Shown: positions 1 through 6,957 of the stretch, in pieces
Numbering within the stretch: position 1 is the stretch's first letter
Layout: the number at the start of each line of letters is the position of its first letter
Assembly (NCBI GenBank): GCA_035575035.1
Contig: DATLYH010000254.1
Span: 1-8,553 of the forward strand
Source of the DNA: DATLYH01 sp035575035
GTDB taxonomy: Bacteria > Planctomycetota > Planctomycetia > Gemmatales > Gemmataceae
DNA length: 8,553 nt
Reading direction: 5' to 3'
Made by a program: the position numbers and the translations under genes
Notes under the pieces: generated by a model
What the model saw: only the letters and a program-made list of their open reading frames with translations
Told to the model about the DNA's origin: nothing
Databases searched by the model: none

Positions 1-1961
1 AGCCGGCGCATCAGGCGGTAAAGGTTGCTTCGGTGCAGCCCGAGCAGGCGGGCGGCGTCGGACATGTTGCCGCCGCACCGCTCGATGGCCCGACTCAGGT
101 GCTCGCGCTGGAAGGCGTCGGTGGCGTCGGCCAGGGGCAGATCAGCGAAGCGGTCGGCCTCGACGGCCCGCGGACGCAGGATGAAGGCTAGGTCGCTCGC
201 CTCCACCTTGTCGGTTGGGCAAAGGAAGGCGACCCGCTCCATCAGGTTGCGCAGCTCGCGGACGTTGCCGGGCCAGTTGTGCTGCTCCAGCCGGCGGCGG
301 GCCTCGGCGGTCAACTTCAGCCGACGCCGGCCGGCATCCCGACAAAACTGCTCCAGAAAGTACTCGGCCAGGACCAGGATGTCTTCTCGCCGCTCGCGCA
401 ACGGCGGCAGCTCCAACGTTACCACGCTCAGGCGGTAGTAAAGGTCCTCGCGGAACTTGCCGGCCCGTACCGCCTCGGCCAGGTTGCGGTTCGTCGCCGC
501 CACGATGCGCGTATCCACGGGGACCGGCTGAGTGCCGCCGACGCGGTAGACCGTCTTTTCCTCCAGCACCCGCAGAAGCTTCGCCTGGCCGTTTGCCGAG
601 AGGTCGCCGATCTCGTCCAGGAAGAGGGTGCCGCCCGAGGCCAGTTCGAACCGGCCGGCCCGATCGTGGTCGGCACCGGTAAACGCCCCCTTGACGTGGC
701 CAAAGAGCTCGCTTTCCAGAAGGGTCTCGGCGATGGCAGCGCAGTTGACCGGCACGAACGGCTGGTTCTGCCGCGGGCCGTTGTAGTGGAGGGCACGGGC
801 GACCACCTCCTTGCCGGTGCCGCTCTCGCCGGTGATCAGCACCGGCAAATCGGTGCGGGCGACGCGCTCGACCGTGGCCCGCAGTGCCTGAATGGCCGTG
901 CTCTCGCCGATGATCCGGGCCCCCTGGCGGGCCGCCCCCTCGAGCTGGGCGTTGCTCCGCAAAAGGGCTTCGCGCTCGCGCACATTGTGCAGGGCAGCGA
1001 CGGTGAGCCCGGCCAGGGCGTGCAGCGTCTCGGCGTCCTCCGGCGTGAAGCGGCCCTGCAACTTGTTGATCGCTTCGAAGGCGCCCAGACACTGGCCGGC
1101 GGCGTCGAGCAGCGGCACGCAAAGCAGGCTGCGTGTCTGGAAGCCGGAGGCCGCATCGATCTGGGGATTCCACGACGGGTCGGCCTGGACATCATCCACC
1201 TGGCAGACCTGCCGGGTCTGGACGACCTTGCCGACGACCCCCGCTTCGGGCACGCGCAGCTCGCCGCCGGGGACGCCGAGGGCGGGCCGGCCGACCAGCT
1301 CGCGGCGGGCCTGGTCCCAGAGGAAGATGCTGGCTCGCTCGCAGCGGAGCAGGTGGGCGGCCTGGCCGGCGATGTGCTCCAGCAGCGCGACCGTCTCACG
1401 TTGCTCGGCCAACTGCTGCGCGATGGTCAGCAGCGCCTCCAGGCGTTCCCGGGCAGTGCTCTGGCGGTCCCAGGCGGCGGCCCGCTCCAGGGCGGCTCCC
1501 AGGTAATGCCCGGCGGCGACGGCGTATTCCAGCTCGGCCTGACGGAACGGCTCGCGCGGCCGGGCGGCCAGCAGCACCCGGTTGGGACGTTCGGTGTAAC
1601 TGAGGCAAGCGGCCAGGAGGGCGGGCGTCCCGCCGGCCGGCGGTCGGGCGGCGCCGGCCTCGCGATCAAGGACCTCGGCCAGCAGCGCCCGCGGCAGGCT
1701 GTCGCCGGCCGGCCGGAGGCCGCGCCGGACGTGCTGCCAGCGCACCTGCCAGTCGGGAGAGGCCTCGAGGACGGCCGCCCGGTCGGCACGGAGGGCGCCG
1801 GCGACCTCCTCAAGCAGGGCACGGGCCAGGTCGTCGCTCCCTTGCCGGATCAGGGCGATCTCCAACAGGCGCTGGAGGAGCCGCAGGGCGAGCGGATCGG
1901 CGTCGGCATCGAGCTGCAACAGTGGGCAATCGGCCGCCCGCAGCCAGAGGGTGTCGGTCAT
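1..1961 (-). CDS. Sigma-54-dependent transcriptional activator with GAF sensor domains (C-terminus cut by window edge)
   Basis: The frame is open from ATG 1961 to the left edge (653 codons plus two bases), so only the last few residues should be missing. Residues 20-165 look like a degenerate GAF domain. Residues 170-328 form a clearer GAF domain (GVVGKVV 241-247, SLLCVPL 278-284, FTPEDAETLHALA 305-317). The AAA+ domain has Walker A GESGTGKE (378-385), an intact GAFTGA loop (425-430) that contacts sigma-54, Walker B TLFLDE (445-450) and FREDLYYRL (503-511). Residues 615-653 form a Fis-type HTH (GNMSDAARLLGLHRSNLYRL). By family knowledge it binds enhancer-like sites and uses ATP to open sigma-54 promoters in response to a signal sensed by GAF. 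The ligand and targets are unknown. No receiver domain is present, so it is not a classical response regulator. No good Shine-Dalgarno precedes ATG 1961. An in-frame ATG at 2024 would add 21 residues encoded by a heptamer repeat and is less likely. Confidence 0.93.
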   Translation of the reverse strand, partial: MTDTLWLRAADCPLLQLDADADPLALRLLQRLLEIALIRQGSDDLARALLEEVAGALRADRAAVLEASPDWQVRWQHVRRGLRPAGDSLPRALLAEVLDREAGAARPPAGGTPALLAACLSYTERPNRVLLAARPREPFRQAELEYAVAAGHYLGAALERAAAWDRQSTARERLEALLTIAQQLAEQRETVALLEHIAGQAAHLLRCERASIFLWDQARRELVGRPALGVPGGELRVPEAGVVGKVVQTRQVCQVDDVQADPSWNPQIDAASGFQTRSLLCVPLLDAAGQCLGAFEAINKLQGRFTPEDAETLHALAGLTVAALHNVREREALLRSNAQLEGAARQGARIIGESTAIQALRATVERVARTDLPVLITGESGTGKEVVARALHYNGPRQNQPFVPVNCAAIAETLLESELFGHVKGAFTGADHDRAGRFELASGGTLFLDEIGDLSANGQAKLLRVLEEKTVYRVGGTQPVPVDTRIVAATNRNLAEAVRAGKFREDLYYRLSVVTLELPPLRERREDILVLAEYFLEQFCRDAGRRRLKLTAEARRRLEQHNWPGNVRELRNLMERVAFLCPTDKVEASDLAFILRPRAVEADRFADLPLADATDAFQREHLSRAIERCGGNMSDAARLLGLHRSNLYRLMRR

Positions 1962-1971
1962 CGGCCAAGAA

Positions 1972-2023
1972 GTGGTGAGGGGTGAGTGGTGAGTGGTGAA
2001 ATAGCGATGCCACTCACCACTCA
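1972..2023. repeat. Heptanucleotide tandem repeat with inverted copies forming a perfect 14-bp stem
   Basis: Four tandem heptamers (GTGGTGA, GGGGTGA, GTGGTGA, GTGGTGA) occupy 1972-1999. Inverted copies follow at 2010-2023. The arms TGAGTGGTGAGTGG (1983-1996) and CCACTCACCACTCA (2010-2023) pair perfectly around a 13-base loop. The element sits in the spacer between the oxidoreductase stop and the regulator start, so it would lie in the leader of the regulator mRNA. No U-tract follows it in the minus direction. In the plus direction it is followed by a T-rich stretch (2024-2034), but no gene is seen upstream on that strand. It may be a terminator, an attenuating leader hairpin or simply a dispersed repeat. 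Confidence 0.8.
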
Positions 2024-2035
2024 TTTCTTCTCTTG

Positions 2036-3139
2036 CTATAGCATCGTCAGCGGGTGCTGGCGGTTTTTCAGCGGCAATTCGACCGGCCCCTTGACCCGGT
2101 GCGACTCGTACACTGCCAGAATCATCTCCAGGGCGGCCCGACCGTCGTACATGCTCCCCAGCGGCTGGCGGTCCTGCTCGATCGCCGCAATCAGGTCCTT
2201 GGCGATCCAGATGTTGCCCAGGCCGAGCCCGCCGTCCCGGAGCGGCTCCGGCTGACCGACGCCGGCGCTGGTGATCTCCTGCCAGTGCGCCTTGCTCCGG
2301 CCCGGAAACCATGACGGATCGTCGAGGAAGTAAGCGGCGGGCAGGCTGCCGGTGGTGAGCTGGATCACCCCCTTGCTGCCATAGACCGTCAGGCCGAAGC
2401 GGGCGCTGGCACCGTGCCGGGCCTTGTGGGTACCGAAAGAGCCGATCACCCCCTTGTCGAAGCCGTAGGTCGCGTGAATATGGTCGCCGACGACGGGACC
2501 CATCCCCTCGCCTCCTTGGCGCACGTCGGCGCGGGTTGCCGGCCGGCCGCCCTGCAACACGGTGGCATGGCACCAGCGCGGGTCGCCGGCCAGGAAGCGC
2601 ATCAGGTCCATGATGTGGGTGCCGAGCACCATCAGATCCTGGCCGCCGCCGCGGGCATCTTCCTTCCCTCGACCGCGCAGCTCCAACAGGTCGCCGAGTC
2701 GGCCCTCGGCGATCAACTCGCGGATGCGCTGCAACCGGGGACTGTAGCGGGTCTGGTGGGCGATGGCCAGCTTGACGTGCCGCATCTCGCACTCGCGGAT
2801 CATCTCATCGGCCTCGGCCAGCGTTCGGCACATTGGCTTTTCGAGGAAGATGCTGGCCCCGGCCCGGGCGCAAGCAATGACCATGTCGCAGTGAGCATCG
2901 AGGAAGCGGTCGGCGACGCTGACAATCTGAGGGCGCTCCTTCTCCAGCATCTGGCGGTAATCGGCGTAGGCGTTTTTCGCGCCGAGGCGCTGGGCGGCGG
3001 CGGCTCGGCCCTTTTCATCCTCGTCGGCGACGGCGACGATCTCGACATTCTCAATCGCCTTCCAGACGACATCCAGGCCGTGGCCGTAGTTGCCCTTGCC
3101 GGTCCGGCCGATGACGGCGACGCGATAGGTTCTGGCCAT
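2036..3139 (-). CDS. Gfo/Idh/MocA family NAD(P)-dependent oxidoreductase
   Basis: Complete gene of 367 residues, typical for this family. The N-terminal Rossmann fold begins at YRVAVIGRTGKGNYG (5-19), a slightly unusual glycine-rich loop, with VAVADEDE (36-42) closing the second strand. The family lysine motif EKP is at 100-102 (FLEKPM). The catalytic-domain histidine and aspartate are in GTHIMDL (173-179). The C-terminal alpha/beta domain ends with the usual DGRAALEMILAVYES segment (332-346). Members oxidise or reduce sugars, inositols and related hydroxyl compounds with NAD(P), and the substrate cannot be read from sequence. I chose ATG 3139 because GGAG lies 8 bases upstream. The GTG at 3148, three codons earlier, overlaps that GGAG. 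No signal peptide is seen, so it is likely cytoplasmic. It reads towards the sigma-54 activator gene, 74 bases away, and the two could share a transcript. Confidence 0.92.
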   Translation of the reverse strand: MARTYRVAVIGRTGKGNYGHGLDVVWKAIENVEIVAVADEDEKGRAAAAQRLGAKNAYADYRQMLEKERPQIVSVADRFLDAHCDMVIACARAGASIFLEKPMCRTLAEADEMIRECEMRHVKLAIAHQTRYSPRLQRIRELIAEGRLGDLLELRGRGKEDARGGGQDLMVLGTHIMDLMRFLAGDPRWCHATVLQGGRPATRADVRQGGEGMGPVVGDHIHATYGFDKGVIGSFGTHKARHGASARFGLTVYGSKGVIQLTTGSLPAAYFLDDPSWFPGRSKAHWQEITSAGVGQPEPLRDGGLGLGNIWIAKDLIAAIEQDRQPLGSMYDGRAALEMILAVYESHRVKGPVELPLKNRQHPLTML

Positions 3140-3208
3140 GTGGGTCACTCCGGTTTAGCGGTCGGTTTCGCAGCTCCTGAAGGCTCGCGAAGGGGGGAAG
3201 ATTCTGCT

Positions 3209-3237
3209 ACGCTATCGGACGGCGGCGGGTGAGTCAA
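3209..3237 (-). promoter_or_regulatory. Possible sigma-70-type promoter for the oxidoreductase gene
   Basis: On the minus strand TTGACT (3237-3232, five of six matches to the -35 consensus) is followed after 17 bases by TAGCGT (3214-3209, only three of six matches to -10). It would start transcription near 3202, giving a leader of about 60 bases before ATG 3139. The -35 box sits on the edge of the palindrome at 3218-3298. The weak -10 keeps confidence low. Confidence 0.3.
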
Positions 3238-3298
3238 AACCTTTCTTCAGCCGCTCGCGGCTTAGCGCCAAGCTGCAAGCGGCTCACACGCCGCCGTC
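3218..3298. repeat. Nested palindromic (REP-like) element in the divergent spacer
   Basis: Outer arms 3218-3233 and 3283-3298 are 16 bases each and complementary with one mismatch (core GACGGCGGCG / CGCCGCCGTC). Inside lies a second hairpin at 3249-3284. There AGCCGCT (3249-3255) pairs with AGCGGCT (3278-3284). After a 1x1 mismatch, GCGGCTT (3257-3263) pairs with AAGCTGC (3270-3276, one G-U), closing the hexaloop AGCGCC. The two stems overlap by two bases at 3283-3284. The element ends just before the apparent 5' end of the membrane-protein gene. No coding potential or transposase is seen. It could be a REP-type dispersed palindrome, a structured leader or a protein-binding site. Confidence 0.75.
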
Positions 3299-3392
3299 AG
3301 GATGAAAGGGTACTGCCACGGCCCAGCGCAAGAAGAAGACCCCCGGTGCGGTCGCTCCCTCTCCCCGCCCTGCTGTCACGCCGTCCGCTGCG

Positions 3393-6116
3393 GTGGACGG
3401 GCCGGAGGCGCTGCGTCGCGGCCTGCTGGCCCTGGTGACAGCTCTGATTGTGGCCCGGCCGTTGGTGCTGGGAGAAGACCCCGGCCTGCTGGCACCGTTG
3501 TCGGAGCCGTCGGGGATGGTGCTCACTCTGCTCTGGCTGCTGGCGGCGGTCGGCTGGGGAGTCTGGCGGCTGTGGCGGCGTCAGCCGACGTGGGAGATCT
3601 GCCTGGTCGAGGTGGGGTTGCTGGGGGTGGTCGTGCTGATGTTCGTCAGCGCGGCCGCGGCGGCCAGCTACAAGCATCCCGCCTGGCTGATCGCCTGGGA
3701 ATGGTTGGCGATGCTGGCCGCCTTCTGCCTGGTGCGGCAGCTGGTGGTTGCGCCGGCCGAGCAGCATGGTCTGCTTGCCGCGGTCCTGGCCACCGGGCTG
3801 AGCCTGGCGGCTTACGGCGTCTATCAGTATTACGTCGAACTTCCTCGCCAGCGGGCGGAATACCTCTCCGGAGAAGACATCTTTGCCCGGGTGCGGCCGG
3901 AGTTCGCGGCCACGGTCGGCTTTGTCCCCGGAGTGCCGTCCCCTGCCGGCGTCCCCTGGACCGCTCTTGTGCTCAGCAGTCGGGATGAGCCATTGTTGCC
4001 GGTGCCGCCGCTGGAGCCGCTCCGTCATCGCCTCGCCCGCCAGGGCCTCATCCTGGAGCCGGACGACCCGCAGCTGGAGAGCTGGGCGGAGCGGATCAAG
4101 ATGAACCATGCCTACTCGCGCTTCGCCCACCCCAACAGTTTTGCCGGTTTCCTGGCCCTGCTTCTGCCGGCGATGGGGGGTTGCACCTACGCCGCCTGGC
4201 GCGGCACCCCGGGGCGGAGCGCAGCGACGTCCCGGCCCGGTCACCTGGTCACCTTGTCACTGCTTTGCGGGGGCACGGCACTGATGGGGCTGGCCCTCTG
4301 GCTGACCCATAGCCGCGGCGCAATCCTGGGGCTGCTGGCAGCGGGCGGAGTCGCGGCAGTGCTGTACCAGCGCCGCTTGCTGCTGCGGCACAAGGGATGG
4401 GTCGCGGCGGTCCTGGCCGGGCTGCTCGGGCTGGCGGCCCTGGGATACCTGGTTCTGAGCGATTGGGGAAGCGCTCCACTGGGCAAGGAGTCCGGGACAG
4501 CCCGCGCACGCCTCGCCTACTGGGCCACAACCTGGCGGATGATCTGCGATCACCCCTGGTTGGGGGTCGGTCCCGGGAATTTGGGCCGTTTCTATCCGCG
4601 CTACATGCAGCCGGCCGAAGCAGAACACATCAAGGATCCGCACAATTTCGCTCTGGAGGTCTGGGCAGCGGCCGGCGTCTTCGCCCTGCTGGCCTTGCTG
4701 GTTGCCCTGGGGGCGTTCTTCGGGCGCATCGGGTTGGTGCTCCGCAACCCGGAGGAGGTGGAACCAAACCAGCCGGCTGACGCCGGCCGCTCGCCTGAAC
4801 CCAACCGGCCGGCTGACGCCGGCCGCTCGCCTGAACTAAACCGGCCGGCTCACGCCGGCCGCTCGCCTGAACCGGCCACCCCGCCGGCAAGTCCTGGTCC
4901 TCCGCGCCTCTACTGGGAGTTCTACTTTGGCGGCGCAGTCGGCCTGCTGCTGGGGTTCCTGTTCTGGGCGCTGGATCAACCGCCGGACAAAATCCTGATC
5001 GAGGGGGTAACGGCGGCCGTCCTCGCCGCGATCTGGTTCGGCTCCTATGCTCTCCTGGAGAGGATCGACTGGCAGGGGCCGGCCCGCGCCATCACCCTGG
5101 CGGCGGGCGTGGCCGCGCTGCTGCTCAACCTGACCGTTTCCGGCGGCATCTCCTTCCCGTCGGTGGCGGTCCCGTTGTGGGTGATGGCGGCGCTGGCGCT
5201 GAATGCGCTCCAGAAGCCGGCGGCCATCGGGACCGGGCGGCATTGGCTGGCATGGGTAATCCCGCTGCCCCTGACGGCAGCGCTGGGCCTGGTCTATTAC
5301 ACGCAGTTCTTTAGTCCCATCATGACCGCGCATGGCCTGGCCCGCACGGCCGCGGCCCACGCCCAGTTGGTGTGGGGAAATCCCGACCCCACCGGGGAGA
5401 TTGCCGTCCCGCGGCCAGGGGGGTTCTTCGTCAAGGAAGTCCTTGGCCCGCTGGAGCAGGCAGTCCGGGAGCAGGACCCAGGCAATGCACAGCTCGGCCT
5501 CGAGGCAGCCCGCTGGTACGCTGAGGCGTGGAAGCACTACCCGCATAACCTGGAGGCAATGCAGCTGGCCATCGCTCATGCCGCCCGGGTGCATGGCTCG
5601 ATTGCCGACCGGCAGAAGTTCCCGGGGATCGACCCGGAAGGCCAGGAAGGTTATCTGGTCGGTTACCGGTTACAGAAGATGTACGCCGACTGGCTCGCCG
5701 CCCAGTCCCCTGACGAGAAGCAACGGCTGAACTGGGCGGCCGCGGTCTACCGCCACTACCGGAACGCGGCCGACTTGCTCGGCGAGGCGGTGCGGCGCGA
5801 CCCCACCCAGGCCCGGCTCCGTTACCAACTCGCGGAAGTGCTCTTGCTGGTCGAAAAGGCGGCCCGGGAGCTCCACCCCCTGGCGGTGACGGCGAGAAAA
5901 GAAAAAGAGGCGGCCGGCGACAAACGGGGTGTGCAGGAGATGGAGGCCCTGGCACGGGAATCGGCCCGGGACCGCGAACACGCCCAGCAGGAAGCCCGCC
6001 GTCAAGCCCAGGAAGGTTTGAACCTCGACGCCCAGGCACCCACGAAATCGCGCAAACTCACGGATCGGCAGCGCGAGCAAGTCCGGCGGTGGCTGGCGGG
6101 CGGATCGGCCTCCTGA
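3393..6116 (+). CDS. O-antigen ligase/polymerase-like (Wzy_C) polytopic membrane protein with helical C-terminal region
   Basis: At 907 residues it is about twice the usual length of a Wzy/WaaL protein. Hydrophobic segments start near 10, 42, 74, 100, 125, 248, 287, 310, 336 and 427, then 512, 538, 567, 590 and 618. The Wzy_C hallmarks lie between: HPNSFAG (246-252), THSRGAILG (305-313), HPWLGVGPGNLG (387-398) and DPHNFALEVWAAAGVFALL (415-433). By family knowledge these proteins transfer or polymerise lipid-linked glycans on the periplasmic side. Residues 640-907 are soluble and helical, TPR-like around 685-830, then charged and possibly coiled-coil (832-875). Residues 457-492 are three copies of a 12-residue repeat at a membrane-segment boundary. 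The start is uncertain. GTG 3393 is the first usable codon but lacks a Shine-Dalgarno, and the same frame is open back to 3306 with coding-like sequence. No other polysaccharide gene is adjacent. Ligase versus polymerase cannot be decided here. Confidence 0.85.
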   Translation: MDGPEALRRGLLALVTALIVARPLVLGEDPGLLAPLSEPSGMVLTLLWLLAAVGWGVWRLWRRQPTWEICLVEVGLLGVVVLMFVSAAAAASYKHPAWLIAWEWLAMLAAFCLVRQLVVAPAEQHGLLAAVLATGLSLAAYGVYQYYVELPRQRAEYLSGEDIFARVRPEFAATVGFVPGVPSPAGVPWTALVLSSRDEPLLPVPPLEPLRHRLARQGLILEPDDPQLESWAERIKMNHAYSRFAHPNSFAGFLALLLPAMGGCTYAAWRGTPGRSAATSRPGHLVTLSLLCGGTALMGLALWLTHSRGAILGLLAAGGVAAVLYQRRLLLRHKGWVAAVLAGLLGLAALGYLVLSDWGSAPLGKESGTARARLAYWATTWRMICDHPWLGVGPGNLGRFYPRYMQPAEAEHIKDPHNFALEVWAAAGVFALLALLVALGAFFGRIGLVLRNPEEVEPNQPADAGRSPEPNRPADAGRSPELNRPAHAGRSPEPATPPASPGPPRLYWEFYFGGAVGLLLGFLFWALDQPPDKILIEGVTAAVLAAIWFGSYALLERIDWQGPARAITLAAGVAALLLNLTVSGGISFPSVAVPLWVMAALALNALQKPAAIGTGRHWLAWVIPLPLTAALGLVYYTQFFSPIMTAHGLARTAAAHAQLVWGNPDPTGEIAVPRPGGFFVKEVLGPLEQAVREQDPGNAQLGLEAARWYAEAWKHYPHNLEAMQLAIAHAARVHGSIADRQKFPGIDPEGQEGYLVGYRLQKMYADWLAAQSPDEKQRLNWAAAVYRHYRNAADLLGEAVRRDPTQARLRYQLAEVLLLVEKAARELHPLAVTARKEKEAAGDKRGVQEMEALARESARDREHAQQEARRQAQEGLNLDAQAPTKSRKLTDRQREQVRRWLAGGSAS
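4761..4868 (+). repeat. Three tandem 36-bp palindromic units inside the membrane-protein gene
   Basis: Units run 4761-4796, 4797-4832 and 4833-4868, followed by a 9-base partial copy. Each contains GCCGGCT(G/C)ACGCCGGC, an inverted repeat around a 4-base loop, and ends GCTCGCCT. Because 36 is a multiple of three the frame is kept, and the units encode EPNQPADAGRSP, EPNRPADAGRSP and ELNRPAHAGRSP. The copies differ at only a few bases. The translated insert is hydrophilic and proline-rich and lies between hydrophobic segments, so it probably forms a flexible loop. Confidence 0.95.
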
Positions 6117-6178
6117 CTCTTGCCCCGGCGTCTGCGGCCTGTTAGTATCATCAGCCGTCAGCCGCTATAGAAAAAGGT

Positions 6179-6234
6179 GGTGTCGGCCCGGCTACCTGGG
6201 TGCTAGCGCGAGGGGTTCATACCGGACCGACACC
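6179..6234 (+). other. Long stem-loop downstream of the membrane-protein gene
   Basis: GGTGTCGG (6179-6186) pairs with CCGACACC (6227-6234). After a C-A mismatch, CCGG (6188-6191) pairs with CCGG (6222-6225). This gives 12 pairs around a 30-base loop. It starts 62 bases after the stop codon. No U-tract follows, so it is not a textbook intrinsic terminator. It may stabilise the 3' end of the mRNA or be part of a structured RNA leading into the EVE gene. Confidence 0.5.
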
Positions 6235-6368
6235 GTTGAAGGAGGGCCAGGATTGCCCCGGGTAGGGCCCTTTCCTGCCGCGTGAATTCTAGGCGGCGGC
6301 CGCAGCAGGGATACAGGGCCGAAGGCCCAACCTGAACAATTTTTGCCCGGGGTGAATACGATTTTTCC

Positions 6369-6385
6369 GCCTGGGCAACCCAGGC
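6369..6385 (+). other. Perfect 7-bp hairpin in the EVE gene leader
   Basis: GCCTGGG (6369-6375) and CCCAGGC (6379-6385) are fully complementary around a CAA loop. The hairpin lies about 20 bases upstream of the Shine-Dalgarno sequence of the EVE gene. The short GGCAACC motif occurs in the hairpin (6374-6380 reads GGCAACC) and again at 6383-6389 and 6412-6418, the last directly before the start codon. A role in translation control is conceivable but not shown. Confidence 0.45.
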
Positions 6386-6418
6386 AACCGATCCCTCGCC
6401 GCCTCAAGGAAGGCAACC

Positions 6419-6868
6419 ATGGCACGGTGGCTTTTCAAGGAAGAACCGGACCATTACAGTTTCGCCGACCTTTGCCGCGACGGCCGGACTCGCTGGGACG
6501 GCGTTAGCAACAACCTGGCCCGCCAGCACTTACGGAAAGTCCGCTGCGGCGACCGCATCTTCTTCTACCACACCGGCAAGGAGAAGGCGGTGGTCGGACT
6601 CATGCAGGCAGTCAGCGATGCGATGACCGACCCCGACAGCGACGACCCGCGGGCGGTAGTGGTTGAGGTAGAACCGGAACGCGAATTGCTTCACAAGGTC
6701 ACCTTAACGGAAATCAAACAGGATCCTTTGCTGGCCGACTGGGATCTTGTCCGGTTGCCGCGGCTGTCGGTGGTCCCGGTAACGGAAGCCCAGTGGAAGC
6801 GGGTGCTGGAACTGGCTGAGGAGGGGAAAGCTGAACGTCGTTCGACCCGGGCGCGGGAAGCCCGGTGA
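6419..6868 (+). CDS. EVE domain-containing protein (PUA-like fold)
   Basis: This 149-residue protein is essentially one EVE domain. The N-terminal signature KEEPDHYSF is at 7-15. It is followed by RWDGVSNNLAR (25-35), GDRIFFYHTG (44-53) and EKAVVGLMQAV (55-65), with a late LPRLSVVPVTEAQW (113-126). Family knowledge places EVE with PUA, YTH and ASCH-type folds that recognise modified bases in DNA or RNA. Stand-alone short forms like this one are widespread housekeeping-type proteins, while longer fusions occur in restriction systems. No nuclease or helicase partner is adjacent, so a defence role has no support here. ATG 6419 is preceded by AAGGAAGG with 5 bases spacing, which fixes the start. 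The C-terminus (residues 136-149) is basic and probably disordered. The protein is likely cytoplasmic. The bound modification is unknown. Confidence 0.93.
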   Translation: MARWLFKEEPDHYSFADLCRDGRTRWDGVSNNLARQHLRKVRCGDRIFFYHTGKEKAVVGLMQAVSDAMTDPDSDDPRAVVVEVEPERELLHKVTLTEIKQDPLLADWDLVRLPRLSVVPVTEAQWKRVLELAEEGKAERRSTRAREAR

Positions 6869-6886
6869 TTGCTCATTGGTCAAGTT

Positions 6887-6919
6887 GCCCAAGTTGGGGC
6901 GTTTCTCCCGAACTTGGGC
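6887..6919 (+). terminator. Terminator-like hairpin after the EVE gene
   Basis: GCCCAAGTT (6887-6895) pairs with AACTTGGGC (6911-6919). After a G-G mismatch, GGG (6897-6899) pairs with CCC (6907-6909) around a 7-base loop. It begins 18 bases after the EVE stop codon, a good place for a terminator. The following sequence (GCGTTCGG) is not a U-tract, so termination is uncertain. Confidence 0.45.
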
Positions 6920-6957
6920 GCGTTCGGCAGCGGGTTCCGACCGCGACTTGCAAGGTG

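Larger units (their letters stand above)
6117..6418 (+). other. Gene-free spacer of 302 bases with several hairpins
   Basis: No convincing gene is seen on either strand. The minus-strand open frame at 6192-6425 has no homology-like features and no Shine-Dalgarno. The spacer holds a long stem-loop at 6179-6234, a short GGGCC/GGCCC hairpin at 6316-6328 and a perfect 7-bp hairpin at 6369-6385. T-rich runs (6340-6344, 6362-6366) are uncommon for this G+C-rich window. A promoter for the EVE gene is expected here. TACGAT (6357-6362) is the best -10-like hexamer but has no good -35 partner. Confidence 0.6.

Noticed and set aside
279..1985. A 568-codon plus-strand open frame
   Set aside because: It is antisense to the sigma-54 activator, whose domains and catalytic motifs are unmistakable. 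Long antisense frames are expected in G+C-rich genes, and its translation shows no family motif.
2414..3232. A 272-codon plus-strand open frame opposite the oxidoreductase
   Set aside because: It is antisense to a complete Gfo/Idh/MocA gene with intact motifs and has no domain-like features of its own.
3302..3988. A 228-codon plus-strand frame starting at ATG 3302
   Set aside because: It overlaps the membrane-protein gene in another frame, and its arginine- and glycine-rich translation is typical of a shadow frame. Only its first codons matter, as a possible alternative start with a frameshift.
3297..4244. A 315-codon minus-strand frame opposite the membrane-protein gene
   Set aside because: Its glutamine- and arginine-rich composition without motifs marks it as the complement of the real gene.
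4761..4868. Tandem 36-bp repeats as a CRISPR array
   Set aside because: There are no spacers between units. The repeats are directly adjacent, lie inside a coding frame and encode a regular 12-residue motif.
6192..6425. A 77-codon minus-strand frame in the spacer before the EVE gene
   Set aside because: It has no Shine-Dalgarno and no recognisable motif, its proline-rich translation is composition-driven, and it overlaps the EVE start.
6419..6868. EVE protein as part of a restriction or defence system
   Set aside because: No methyltransferase, nuclease, helicase or McrB-like gene is adjacent, and the protein is a stand-alone short form.
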